Below are positions 8,620-17,023 of a stretch of DNA of 64,000 bases, piece by piece; the stretch's first letter is position 1, and every line of letters begins with the position of its first letter. The stretch lies in NCBI RefSeq assembly GCF_011065935.2, contig NZ_JAAMNH020000001.1, positions 2,005,001-2,069,000 of the forward strand, read 5' to 3'. The DNA comes from Clostridium estertheticum (GTDB taxonomy: Bacteria; Bacillota; Clostridia; Clostridiales; Clostridiaceae). The translations under genes and the position numbers were made by a program. Below the pieces are notes generated by a model. The model had not been told where the DNA came from, made no database searches, and worked only from the letters and a program-made list of their open reading frames with translations.

Positions 8620-9915
8620 ATGAATAAAAGGAAAATACAAAGAAAAATCAGTTTTGCACTTGTGTGTATGGGTTTAGTTGGAGTTTTAGCTACTGGGTGC
8701 TCAAAGAATTCTATTCCAGTTAGCTCAACATCAAAAAGTAGTGAGAAAAAAGTAACTCTTAAATTAGCAATGTGGGGTGAAGGTGACTACAAATACATGA
8801 ATGAAACTAACAAATTAGTTGATGCTTATAAGAAGGACCATCCTAATGTTACTATTGAATTAGAACATATTGCGCCAAAGGAATATGACAATACAATGAA
8901 AATAAGAAGTACTGCTAATCAGCTACCAGATATATTTCCAATAAGACAAGCTAACCTTACATTGTATGCTGATCTTATGGTACCTTTAAATGATTTAAAG
9001 GCAGTGAAAAATAATCTTTATGCTAATGAAACAGCTATTAAGGGAAATATAATTGGAATTCCTCAATCGGTATTTAATGAATACGTTTACTACGATAAAA
9101 ATATTTTCAAAGAATATAATTTAAAAGTTCCTACTACTTGGGAGGATTTTATAAAAGTTGCTCAAACCATAAAAGAAGGTAAGAAGTACACACCACTTGC
9201 ATTAGGCTTAAAGGATTCTTGGGTAAACTATCCACTGAATGAATACATGCCAATGCTTGAAGCTGGAGATGGACAAATATACAATAAAATGGCTACAAAG
9301 GACGATCCATTTACAAAAGGACAACCTTTCTATAATGCGTATGCAAAAATACAAAAATTATATGATGCAAAGGTATGTGGAAATGATCCTCTAGGATATG
9401 GCTGGGACCAAGCCGGTGCAATGTTTGTGGCTGGGAAAGCGGCAATGATTGCAGCTGGTTCTTGGTATAAAGATTCCTTCAACCAAGCTGGTGGAAAGGA
9501 TGAAAGTATAGGTGTATTCTTACTTCCAACTAGAAATAAAACTTCAGATGATTTCTACACAACTGCTATGACAGAAGCTTTATGGGGAATTTCTAAGTCT
9601 TCTAAAAATCAACCAGAAGCAAAGGAATTTATTGAATGGTTCTTTGGTAGCGATTATTATGGAAAGCTTGTTACTGCATTAAATATAAAACCAACAGTTA
9701 AGGGGTTAACTTATAATGACAAGTTCTTTTCACAAGCATTTACTGACCTGGATGTAAAACCTATCACTGTTTTCTATGATGAGGCTTATAATAAGGTTAA
9801 AAATGCAATGAAATTTGATGTTAATGGTATTGGACAACAAATGACTACAGGAAAAAGTTTTGATTCTATGGTGCAAGATTTAAATGCACAATGGAAAAAA
9901 GCAAGGGCTAATTAG
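8620..9915 (+). CDS. ABC transporter sugar-binding lipoprotein
   Basis: A 431-residue extracellular solute-binding protein (family 1). The start at ATG 8620 has AAGGGGGC in front and gives a proper lipoprotein signal peptide: basic N-terminus, hydrophobic stretch, lipobox LATGC with the lipidated Cys near residue 25. The open frame upstream (from 8482) overlaps a hairpin and lacks an RBS. The mature part contains the usual bilobed sugar-binder landmarks (LKLAMWGEGD, LPDIFPI, VPTTWEDF, and a late AKEFIEWFFGS). It is followed by two permeases and a GH112 phosphorylase, so the likely ligand is a galactosyl-HexNAc or related disaccharide. No ATPase gene is nearby; a shared MsmK-type ATPase elsewhere would be needed. 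Confidence 0.9.
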   Translation: MNKRKIQRKISFALVCMGLVGVLATGCSKNSIPVSSTSKSSEKKVTLKLAMWGEGDYKYMNETNKLVDAYKKDHPNVTIELEHIAPKEYDNTMKIRSTANQLPDIFPIRQANLTLYADLMVPLNDLKAVKNNLYANETAIKGNIIGIPQSVFNEYVYYDKNIFKEYNLKVPTTWEDFIKVAQTIKEGKKYTPLALGLKDSWVNYPLNEYMPMLEAGDGQIYNKMATKDDPFTKGQPFYNAYAKIQKLYDAKVCGNDPLGYGWDQAGAMFVAGKAAMIAAGSWYKDSFNQAGGKDESIGVFLLPTRNKTSDDFYTTAMTEALWGISKSSKNQPEAKEFIEWFFGSDYYGKLVTALNIKPTVKGLTYNDKFFSQAFTDLDVKPITVFYDEAYNKVKNAMKFDVNGIGQQMTTGKSFDSMVQDLNAQWKKARAN

Positions 9916-9934
9916 CAATTAATTAAATAAAATC

Positions 9935-9978
9935 AAAAAAAGAATAAAGTACTAAGAAAGATACTTTATTCTTTTTTT
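9935..9978 (+). terminator. Hairpin between binding protein and permease genes
   Basis: Perfect 17-base arms (AAAAAAAGAATAAAGTA and complement), ten-base loop, ending in a T run. Position between a binding-protein gene and its permeases suggests partial termination or 3'-end stabilisation, giving more binding protein than permease. Confidence 0.8.
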
Positions 9979-10001
9979 AGTTAAAAGATGGAGGTTAAGT
10001 T

Positions 10002-10886
10002 ATGTTTAATAACACTCAATTGAAGATGCAAAAAAAAATATTGCTAGTGGTTTTTCTATTTATACCCACAATCTTAATGTTGCTTTTTATGGTTTACCCA
10101 TTAATAAAATTATTGTGCTTGAGTGTTACAAGTTGGGATGGAATAAGCTCTACTAAAACCTTTGTAGGATTAAAAAATTTTAATAAAATTATTTTTGACT
10201 CACCTGATGTCTGGGCATCCTTAAAAAATAATGGTGTCTACTTCGTTTTTCATTTAGCATTCATTCCAATAGAATTATTTATAGCATTTTTATTAGATAA
10301 TAGAGTTAGATGTAGCAAAATGTTTAAAACTATAGTTTTTTTACCTTATATTGTTAATGGCGTGGCAGTTGCTTGTATGTTTGCATTTTTATATAGCTCA
10401 CAAGACGGTGTTTTAAATGGATTATTACATTTTTTTCATATGAATTCAATTTCATGGCTTAGTGATCCTAAAATTGTAAATTTTTCTCTTGCTGGAGTTT
10501 CCTTATGGAGATTCTCAGGGATTCACATAATACTATTTTTAGCTGCATTTCAATCACTATCTAATGATATGATTGAGGCCTCTATAATTGATGGGGCAAG
10601 TACATTTAAACAGTTTTACTACATTGTTTTACCTAATATTAAAGGCGTAATTGAAATTGTATTATTCTTGAATATAAGAGGAGCTCTAATGGTTTTTGAC
10701 ATACCCTATGTTATGACTAGTGGAGGACCAGGTACTTCAAGTAGCACTTTTACATTAGAAACAGTGAATACCGCATTTAAGTATGCCAGCTTTGGAAGAG
10801 CTTCAGCGATGGCTGTGGTGTTAATGTTAATTATTATAGTTTTATCAATACTTCAAAAGAAAATATTTCATTTAAGGAGGTCATAA
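10002..10886 (+). CDS. Sugar ABC transporter permease (UgpA/LacF type)
   Basis: A 294-residue inner-membrane permease with six predicted membrane segments. The cytoplasmic EAA loop that contacts the ATPase is EASIIDGASTFKQFYYIVLP. Fold and length fit the MalF-like permeases of family 1 sugar importers. The ATG follows GATGGAGG at good spacing. The second permease starts two bases after the stop, so the two are translated together. Substrate is inferred from the operon only. Confidence 0.92.
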   Translation: MFNNTQLKMQKKILLVVFLFIPTILMLLFMVYPLIKLLCLSVTSWDGISSTKTFVGLKNFNKIIFDSPDVWASLKNNGVYFVFHLAFIPIELFIAFLLDNRVRCSKMFKTIVFLPYIVNGVAVACMFAFLYSSQDGVLNGLLHFFHMNSISWLSDPKIVNFSLAGVSLWRFSGIHIILFLAAFQSLSNDMIEASIIDGASTFKQFYYIVLPNIKGVIEIVLFLNIRGALMVFDIPYVMTSGGPGTSSSTFTLETVNTAFKYASFGRASAMAVVLMLIIIVLSILQKKIFHLRRS

Positions 10887-10888
10887 GC

Positions 10889-11767
10889 ATGGAAACGAAA
10901 TTAATTAGTAAAAAAGAAAAAGTTAAAACAAAAATTAATGTAACTCATAATAGCTCTGAAGTTTTGAAAATATTTATGTTTATATTTATATCTGTAGTTG
11001 TTATTTTACCTATGCTTATAACCTTATTTGCTTCCTTTAAGGATTTGTCACAAATAGGCTCAGAATCAGCTCTTATGCCACCTTTAAATATTAAACTTGA
11101 AAATTATAAGGATGTATTCCAAAATGGACATGTTTTGGTAGCCTTAAAAAACTCCAGTATATTGGTGGTAGTTACAGTAGTTTTAAACTCAATACTAAGT
11201 ACTATGGTTGCTTATTGTTTAACTAGATTTAATTTTAAATTAAAAAAAGTTTATTATGCTATGTTTCTAGTAGGTTTAATAATCCCAGGTATTGTTACTG
11301 AAATATCTAGATTCGGTATAATAGCAGATTTAAAGCTCTATGATACATTATTTGCACCAATACTAATATACATAGGTGCAGACCTAATGCAAATATATAT
11401 TTATAATCAATTTTTAGAGCAGATTCCAGTTTCAGTAGATGAAAGTGCCATGATGGATGGAGCGTCATATTTTACAGTATACTGGAAAATAATTTTCCCA
11501 ATGGTGATCCCAGCCACAGCTACTTTAGGGATACTAAAGGCTGTGGATGTATTAAATGATATGTATATTCCATTTTTATATATGCCAGGAACAAATAACC
11601 GTACATTAAGTACATTATTATTTAACTATATACAAAATCCTAGAACATCGTCAGTACCTAAATTGAGTGCAGCTGCCATTGTAGTAATGATACCAACTTT
11701 AATAATCTATTTTGTATTCCAAAGATATATTTTTAGTGGAGTTACAGCAGGTGCAGTTAAAGAATAA
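10889..11767 (+). CDS. Sugar ABC transporter permease (UgpE/MalG type)
   Basis: A 292-residue partner permease with six membrane segments and the EAA loop ESAMMDGASYFTVYWKIIFP. The hydrophilic N-terminus of about 30 residues is rich in Lys. RBS AAGGAGG is nine bases before the ATG. With the preceding gene it should form the membrane channel of the importer; the GH112 gene follows 17 bases later. Confidence 0.92.
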   Translation: METKLISKKEKVKTKINVTHNSSEVLKIFMFIFISVVVILPMLITLFASFKDLSQIGSESALMPPLNIKLENYKDVFQNGHVLVALKNSSILVVVTVVLNSILSTMVAYCLTRFNFKLKKVYYAMFLVGLIIPGIVTEISRFGIIADLKLYDTLFAPILIYIGADLMQIYIYNQFLEQIPVSVDESAMMDGASYFTVYWKIIFPMVIPATATLGILKAVDVLNDMYIPFLYMPGTNNRTLSTLLFNYIQNPRTSSVPKLSAAAIVVMIPTLIIYFVFQRYIFSGVTAGAVKE

Positions 11768-11784
11768 GGGAGGTCGGAATATTC

Positions 11785-13962
11785 ATGAAAAAAAAGGGCA
11801 GATTTACACTTCCAGCAGAGTCGGGAATAGATAAAGAAGTAAAAAAGTTAATAGATAAATGGGGAGCAGATGCCATAAGAAACAGTGATGGTACAAAGCT
11901 ACCTAAAGAGCTAATGGATTTAGCAGTTAAGGTTTATACTACATACCTAACTGTAAGAAATGATCAAGAATGGGCTTATAGTCACAAGAACCAGTTGCAG
12001 ATGCAATATTTAATGTCAAAGCATAATATAGCTACATCTGAGGTCTTAGACATTGATATTATGGAAGGCTTTTTTCATAGGCAGTTTGAAGTGGATAAAA
12101 ACCATGATATTAAAAGATATTGGGAGGTTTATGACAGAAACACTGGAGAAGCAGTGGATACGGCTTCTTGGGACTTTAATGAAGGAAATCAAAAGGTCAC
12201 TATTAAAAATGCTAAACCATGGCACAGATATACAGTAAGTTTTTTAGCTTACCAAGTATGGGATACAACTCAAATGTATAATCATTTGACTAACAATTGG
12301 ACTACACCGGAAGAAATGCCATATGATGCTATTCATGAAGAGACTAGAGAGCATATTTTTAAATACTTAGAGCAGTGGCTCAGGGAAAACCCAGGTGTTG
12401 ATGTAGTTAGATTTACTACCTTCTTCTATCACTTCACAATATCCTATAATGATAAACAAAAGGAGAATTTTGTAGATTGGTTTGGCTATAGTGCAAGTGT
12501 AAGTCCAGAGGCTATGGATGCTTTTGAAAAAGTCAAGGGATATAAGCTTATGGCAGAAAATTTTGTAGACGAAGGCTATTTCAATTCACCATTCCGTGTA
12601 CCTTCAAAAGAATATTTGGACTGGCTAGATTTTCTTCAAGGCTTTGTTTGCGAAAATGCTAAAAAGTGCGTAGACCTTTGTCATAAGTATGGCAAGGAGG
12701 CTATGATGTTCTTAGGAGATAATTGGATTGGAACAGAGCCTTATGGAGAATATTTTGGAAATATAGGTATAGACTCCGTAGTTGGCTCCGTGGGAAGTGG
12801 AGCTACTTTAAGATTAATTTCAGATATACCTCATGTAAAATTTACAGAGGGACGGTTCCTACCTTACTTTTTCCCTGATACCTTTCATGAAGGTGGAAAT
12901 CCCACTAAAGAAGCAGTAGAAAACTGGGTACAGGCTAGAAGAGCCATACTTAGAAAGCCAGTGGATAGAATGGGATACGGAGGGTATTTAAGCTTAGCCT
13001 TAAAGTTTCCGGAGTTTGTAGATAAGGTAGAAGAGATAGCAACAGAATTTAGAGAAATTCATAACAATATAAGTGGAACTAAAGCTTATGTACCTAAGTT
13101 TAAGGTAGCAGTTTTAAATTCTTGGGGGAAAATAAGGTCTTGGCAAACTAATATGGTAGCTCATGCTTTATGGTATAAGAAAATTTACTCATATGTAGGA
13201 GTTATTGAATGCTTAAGTGGAATGCCTCTAGATGTAGAATTTATAAGCTTCCAGGATATTAAGGAAAAAGGTATTTCAGAGGACATTGGAGTAATTATTA
13301 ATGCTGGAGATGCGGGTACAGCCTGGTCAGGACATAAGTTCTGGATAGATGATGAGGCAACAGTAATAATCAAAGAATGGGTATATAAGGGCGGCGGCTT
13401 TATTGGAGTTGGAGAACCTTCGGCTTATCAGCATCAAGGAAGATACTTCCAATTGGCAGATGTATTAGGTGTAGATAGAGAAATGAGTTTTACTTTGAAC
13501 TATACAAGACATGATAAGCAAAGTGAAGAAAAACACTTTATTTTAGAGGATCAGTTTGAAAGCATAGATTTTGGTGAAGGTATGAAGTATGTTTATAAAA
13601 CTGGTGATGACACAAAGCTGCTTTCTATGGATAAAGGCGATGTAAATCTTTCTGTAAACCAATTTGGAAAAGGAAGAGCAGTGTATCTGTCAGGTATTCC
13701 TTACACTTCAGAAAATGTTAGGCTTTTATATAGAGCGATTTACTGGGCAGCTACAAAGGAAGAAGAAATTTATAACTGGTTTACTTCAAACAGTAACACT
13801 GAATGTGCAGCCTATTTAGAAACAGGCAATATAGCAGTTATTAATAACTCTAATGAGGAGCAGAAAACTATACTTTACAGTGACAAAAACCATCATCAAG
13901 TAATGAACTTGCAACCCTATGAAATAAAATGGATAAAGATTGGACAAGAGCATTTGATATAA
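11785..13962 (+). CDS. GH112 galactosyl-disaccharide phosphorylase (galacto-N-biose/lacto-N-biose type)
   Basis: A 725-residue cytosolic phosphorylase of glycoside hydrolase family 112, the usual full length. These enzymes cleave beta-1,3-galactosyl-HexNAc (galacto-N-biose, lacto-N-biose) with phosphate to galactose 1-phosphate and the free HexNAc; some clostridial members act on galactosyl-rhamnose. Landmarks are FTLPAESGIDKE at the start, the TIM-barrel core with MMFLGDNWIGTEPYGEYF (Asp312 is the expected general acid), VVGSVGSGATLRLISD, and a late glutamine-amidotransferase-like domain. ATG 11785 has AGGGAGG before it. It follows the importer and precedes remnants of a HexNAc kinase, which favours HexNAc disaccharides as substrate. 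Exact specificity cannot be read from sequence alone. Confidence 0.92.
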   Translation: MKKKGRFTLPAESGIDKEVKKLIDKWGADAIRNSDGTKLPKELMDLAVKVYTTYLTVRNDQEWAYSHKNQLQMQYLMSKHNIATSEVLDIDIMEGFFHRQFEVDKNHDIKRYWEVYDRNTGEAVDTASWDFNEGNQKVTIKNAKPWHRYTVSFLAYQVWDTTQMYNHLTNNWTTPEEMPYDAIHEETREHIFKYLEQWLRENPGVDVVRFTTFFYHFTISYNDKQKENFVDWFGYSASVSPEAMDAFEKVKGYKLMAENFVDEGYFNSPFRVPSKEYLDWLDFLQGFVCENAKKCVDLCHKYGKEAMMFLGDNWIGTEPYGEYFGNIGIDSVVGSVGSGATLRLISDIPHVKFTEGRFLPYFFPDTFHEGGNPTKEAVENWVQARRAILRKPVDRMGYGGYLSLALKFPEFVDKVEEIATEFREIHNNISGTKAYVPKFKVAVLNSWGKIRSWQTNMVAHALWYKKIYSYVGVIECLSGMPLDVEFISFQDIKEKGISEDIGVIINAGDAGTAWSGHKFWIDDEATVIIKEWVYKGGGFIGVGEPSAYQHQGRYFQLADVLGVDREMSFTLNYTRHDKQSEEKHFILEDQFESIDFGEGMKYVYKTGDDTKLLSMDKGDVNLSVNQFGKGRAVYLSGIPYTSENVRLLYRAIYWAATKEEEIYNWFTSNSNTECAAYLETGNIAVINNSNEEQKTILYSDKNHHQVMNLQPYEIKWIKIGQEHLI

Positions 13963-13995
13963 GAGAGACAAACTTATATGTGCCAGTGCCATATA

Positions 13996-14050
13996 AAGGA
14001 GACGGTTAACAACTTTAGATAATTATTAAAAGTTATTAACCGTCCTTTTG
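13996..14050 (+). terminator. Terminator behind the GH112 gene
   Basis: Arms AAGGAGACGGTTAACAACTT and AAGTTATTAACCGTCCTT (small internal bulge) followed by TTTT. It separates the intact part of the operon from the decayed genes downstream. Confidence 0.75.
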
Positions 14051-14156
14051 TGCAAATTAAGAGACTTTTTTGATAATTATAAAATAGCTTTTGAAAGTTA
14101 TAATTTAGATACAGCTAAAAGGTAAATTTAAACTGGCAAATAAAATTAAATAGTAA

Positions 14157-14878
14157 GGTCTAGTGGAAACTGATTATGTATTTCAAAAAGTAGACATAGT
14201 TCCAGCGGGGTATAGTGTGACAACTGAAAGAACTAAGCCTTGGGGTACAGCTCATGCAATAATGTGCTGCAAAAATGATGTAGATACACCTTTTTTAGTA
14301 ATAAATGCAGATGATTTTTATGGCGCATCTACTTTAAACTTATCCATGATTATTTAGTTAATTTAGAAGACAGTAAGGAGTTTTATGAATACTCCATGGT
14401 AGGGTTTAAGCTAGAAAACACACTTACAGACCATGGGCATGTTGCTAGAGGTGTATGCGAAGTTGATAGCTCAGGATATTTGACTGGAATAAAAGAAAGA
14501 ACTGAAATTAAGAAGTTTGAGGATGGGGCTAAGTATTGTGAAAATGGAGAAAAATGGGTTGATATTCCTGAAGGCAGCACCGTTTCTATGAACACTTGGG
14601 GACTGACACCTAGCATATTTGAAGAATTAGAGAAGAAATTTCCTATATTTTTGGAAGAAAATCAAAATAATATTCTAAAAGCAGAATACTTCTTACCAAG
14701 TGTAGTTGATAGCTTAATTGCTGAAGATAAGGCTAAAGTAAAGGTTCTTACTTCAGAAGAACAATGGTATGGGTTTACTTATAAAGATGATAAACCAATT
14801 GTAAAGGCTGCAATTATGAATTTAGTAAATGATGGGGTATATCCAGTAAAATTGTGGGGGGAAGAAAATGAAAAATAA
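14157..14878 (+). pseudogene. Sugar nucleotidyltransferase, N-terminally truncated and frameshifted
   Basis: The first frame (14157-14357) carries VFQKVDIVPAGY, KPWGTAHAIMCC and VINADDFYGAS, the middle of an NTP_transferase domain including the metal-binding NADD. The reading then continues one frame over, KLIHDYLVNLED onward, through MVGFKLENTLTDHGHVARGV to the normal end KLWGEENEK. The break lies at about 14325-14340. The N-terminal nucleotide-binding glycine loop (LAAGxGSR type, about 75 residues) is absent and a stop lies directly upstream. This family sits next to GH112 genes and supplies UDP-HexNAc or UDP-galactose. The gene is not functional as one protein unless the frameshift is a sequencing error, and the missing N-terminus would still disable it. 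Confidence 0.85.
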
Positions 14879-15054
14879 TTTTAAGAGCTAAGGATATTCA
14901 AATGGAAATAGATTTTGTTTTGTCACGTGGCGAGGAAACTTCTGTTTTAGCAAATCTTCTAAAGGAAGGAAAGCTACCACTTAGAGTAACTCATAATGAT
15001 ACAAAATTTAATAATGTTATGATAGGACGAGAACTCAGTTTAAAATGGTTATAG
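14868..15054 (+). pseudogene. nahK: N-acetylhexosamine 1-kinase (NahK-like) remnant
   Basis: A start codon at 14868 overlaps the stop of the nucleotidyltransferase, but after seven codons it hits a stop. In another frame a fragment reads FVLSRGEETSVLANLL, then LPLRVTHNDTKFNNVMIG, the catalytic loop (HND) and metal-binding region of aminoglycoside-phosphotransferase-fold kinases of the NahK type. Both the first ~180 residues and the C-terminal third of a normal ~360-residue enzyme are missing. NahK phosphorylates the HexNAc released by GH112 phosphorylases, which fits the position. The fragment is too short to work. Confidence 0.75.
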
Positions 15055-15111
15055 ATATGGAAGTATGAAAGCCATTGTTCAAAAATATAGTTAAAATTGG
15101 AGGATACATGT

Positions 15112-15747
15112 ATGTCTAAACAATATTATTGCAAAAAAACTCCTGCAAGTATTAAAATTGACGGAAATTTGAACAAGCAAGCTTGGCAAGAGGCTCAGGG
15201 AGATTTTTTAGTGGAAACTGAAAGTGGAAGAGAGGCTAAGCTCAAGTCAGAGTGTAAAGCTTTATGGAATGAAAACTATTTGTACATCGCATTTAAATGC
15301 AAGGATGATTATATAAAAGCTACTATGACAGCATATAATGACAAGTTATATGAAGAGGATGTAGTGGAAGTGTTTATTGATGATAATAGGGATTTAAAAA
15401 CCTATGTAGAAATTGAGGTAAATCCATTGAATACAGTATTGCATTATATTATTAATAATAATCTAAAGGGTGAAAAATTTTTATATGCTAAGGTAGATAA
15501 AACTTTAGAAACTGCTACAATTTATTATGAAGATATACAGGAATGGCATACTGAAATTGCTATACCCATGGAAGAGTTTACAACTGCAGTAAATAATCCA
15601 CCTCTAACAGGTGACATTTGGGGTATAAATTTCTATAGAATTGATAGAAAAGAAGATAAAGTGGTGGAATACTCAGCTTGGTCAGAAACAGGTCAAATTA
15701 ACTTTCATATGCCAGAAAAATTCGGACAATTAATTTTTGTAGAATAA
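15112..15747 (+). CDS. CBM9-like carbohydrate-binding domain protein
   Basis: A 211-residue protein made of one family 9-like carbohydrate-binding beta-sandwich. Landmarks: IKIDGNLNKQAWQEA at the start, ALWNENYLYIAFKC, the DVVEVFIDDNRD edge strand, and WGINFYRIDRK near the end. There is no signal peptide, so it is predicted to be cytosolic or released by another route. ATG 15112 is preferred over a TTG at 15097 because TTGGAGGA lies seven bases before it. It lies at the end of the sugar locus but is separated from the GH112 gene by the decayed genes, so co-expression is uncertain. Such stand-alone proteins often accompany clostridial glycoside-degradation genes; the function is unknown. Confidence 0.75.
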   Translation: MSKQYYCKKTPASIKIDGNLNKQAWQEAQGDFLVETESGREAKLKSECKALWNENYLYIAFKCKDDYIKATMTAYNDKLYEEDVVEVFIDDNRDLKTYVEIEVNPLNTVLHYIINNNLKGEKFLYAKVDKTLETATIYYEDIQEWHTEIAIPMEEFTTAVNNPPLTGDIWGINFYRIDRKEDKVVEYSAWSETGQINFHMPEKFGQLIFVE

Positions 15748-15851
15748 GAGAAATATCTTGAAATGGGGAATTATTATAATGAATAGTAAAGAGCAGGTTG
15801 TTAGATCTCTAAAAGCAAAATTGTTATAATGCTAAGGAGATTACCATGGGA

Positions 15852-15890
15852 CCTATAGGGTAGACTTGTTTCATTTGTCTACTCTATAGG
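15852..15890. repeat. Inverted repeat without T tail
   Basis: Arms CCTATAGGGTAGAC and GTCTACTCTATAGG pair with one G-T wobble around an 11-base loop. There is no following T run, so it is not a standard terminator; it may be a processed 3' end or a leftover of the deleted gene. Confidence 0.6.
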
Positions 15891-15911
15891 GAATAGTTTA
15901 TATTTTGCTAA

Positions 15912-15944
<33 letters not shown>

Positions 15945-15978
15945 TAGAATTATTTTTTTTATTTTGAATATACGAACA

Positions 15979-16016
15979 AAAAAACAGCAGAATAAATTAA
16001 TACCCTGCTGTTTTTT
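15979..16016. terminator. Bidirectional terminator
   Basis: Arms AAAAAACAGCAG and CTGCTGTTTTTT around a 14-base loop, with A and T runs on the two sides, so it can stop transcription from either direction, in particular that of the Nudix gene at 16092. Confidence 0.85.
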
Positions 16017-16091
16017 CTAATACTATTTAGGAAAGTGCAAATTTACTGTAACTCTTCAGGTTATGAATAATTAACACCTTTGGTGTGATAT

Positions 16092-16706
16092 CTAACCTAT
16101 AAAGTTTTGTATGGCAAGAAGTGCTTTAATATCTATTTTTTCCTTAGAAGTAATCAGATTTTTAGCTTCTTGCTTTGATAATAGCATAATCTCAATATCT
16201 TCATCTGGTTCTAAATAATCTTTTGATATTTCACCAAGGCAAGTGCAATAAACTAAGGCTGCAGACTCATCTGTCATACCTGTTGATATGTAGGCCTTAG
16301 CTTTGGTCTTATTATAATCAATTTTAATCAAATCAAGTCCTGTTTCTTCTTTAAGTTCACGCTTAACAGTAGTTTCAAAGTCCTCGCCAGCATCTATAAG
16401 TCCAGCAGGAATTTCATAAACATAATCATTAAGAGGAACCCTAAATTGCTTTATAACCACTAATTTGTCCTCAGCTTCATGAGTAGATTTATCTACATGT
16501 GTAGCCTTATCTACGTGCGTAGCTACTATTATAACGGCATCGATATTATCTTCTTTGCCATTAAAATAATTACTTTTTAATGTATTTAAATCTTTTCTAG
16601 AAGCTATAGACCAATTTTTGGGTTTTCCGTTTTTATTGATATACTCTGCATTATAAAGTTTTAAATACTTTGTATCTGCTAGTGTTGTAATATTTGTTAT
16701 TGCCAT
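16092..16706 (-). CDS. Nudix hydrolase (ADP-ribose pyrophosphatase-like)
   Basis: A 204-residue Nudix protein. The Nudix box GLIDAGEDFETTVKRELKEE plus TGL is complete with all catalytic Glu residues, and EIPAG just before it is typical of ADP-ribose pyrophosphatases, which hydrolyse ADP-ribose or related NDP-sugars. Between the beta strand VIIVA and LVVIKQFRVP lies an odd insertion in which ATHVDK is repeated (ATHVDK, ATHVDK, then STHEAEDK), encoded by imperfect 18-base tandem copies at 16479-16526. The start ATG has GGAG eight bases upstream. The gene upstream (16739-17023) is on the same strand with 32 bases between, so they may form a pair. Confidence 0.88.
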   Translation of the reverse strand: MAITNITTLADTKYLKLYNAEYINKNGKPKNWSIASRKDLNTLKSNYFNGKEDNIDAVIIVATHVDKATHVDKSTHEAEDKLVVIKQFRVPLNDYVYEIPAGLIDAGEDFETTVKRELKEETGLDLIKIDYNKTKAKAYISTGMTDESAALVYCTCLGEISKDYLEPDEDIEIMLLSKQEAKNLITSKEKIDIKALLAIQNFIG

Positions 16707-16738
16707 TGTTTCATCTCCAACCCTACTTCATTTTAAAG

Positions 16739-17023
16739 TTATTCAAAATCCTCTGGTTTTAAAGTATTCACATAATCTAAAACCACATCTAGTGATTTAG
16801 AGGAGTACATTGCGTCTGTACCACCTTTATGATAATAAACTGAAAAACGATCATTCTTGAAATAGAAGATGTGATAACTTCTAGTGCCTACCTGTCTATG
16901 ACCTAAGCAACTTTCATCATCTATAATAAGATCGTTCAGTATTTTATTTCCTACATTTATGTCTTTTAAGACAGCTAAACTGAGAAAACGAGGTTCAAAA
17001 ATAAATTCTTTCATTGTGTTCAT
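16739..17023 (-). CDS. Conserved-looking small protein of unknown function
   Basis: A 94-residue soluble protein with no family I recognise. It reads as an alpha/beta domain: FEPRFLSLAVL, LGHRQVGTRSYHIFYFKNDRFSVYYHKGG in two pieces, and a C-terminal helix SLDVVLDYVNTL. The start has a good GGAGG seven bases upstream, and codon use is like its neighbours, which supports it as a real gene. It precedes the Nudix gene on the same strand. No signal peptide or membrane segment is present. Confidence 0.65.
   Translation of the reverse strand: MNTMKEFIFEPRFLSLAVLKDINVGNKILNDLIIDDESCLGHRQVGTRSYHIFYFKNDRFSVYYHKGGTDAMYSSKSLDVVLDYVNTLKPEDFE

Noticed and set aside
15780..15830. 16-codon ORF MNSKEQVVRSLKAKLL with an RBS
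   Set aside because: It resembles the first residues of uroporphyrinogen decarboxylase-like proteins, but is too short to support as a gene or a named remnant.
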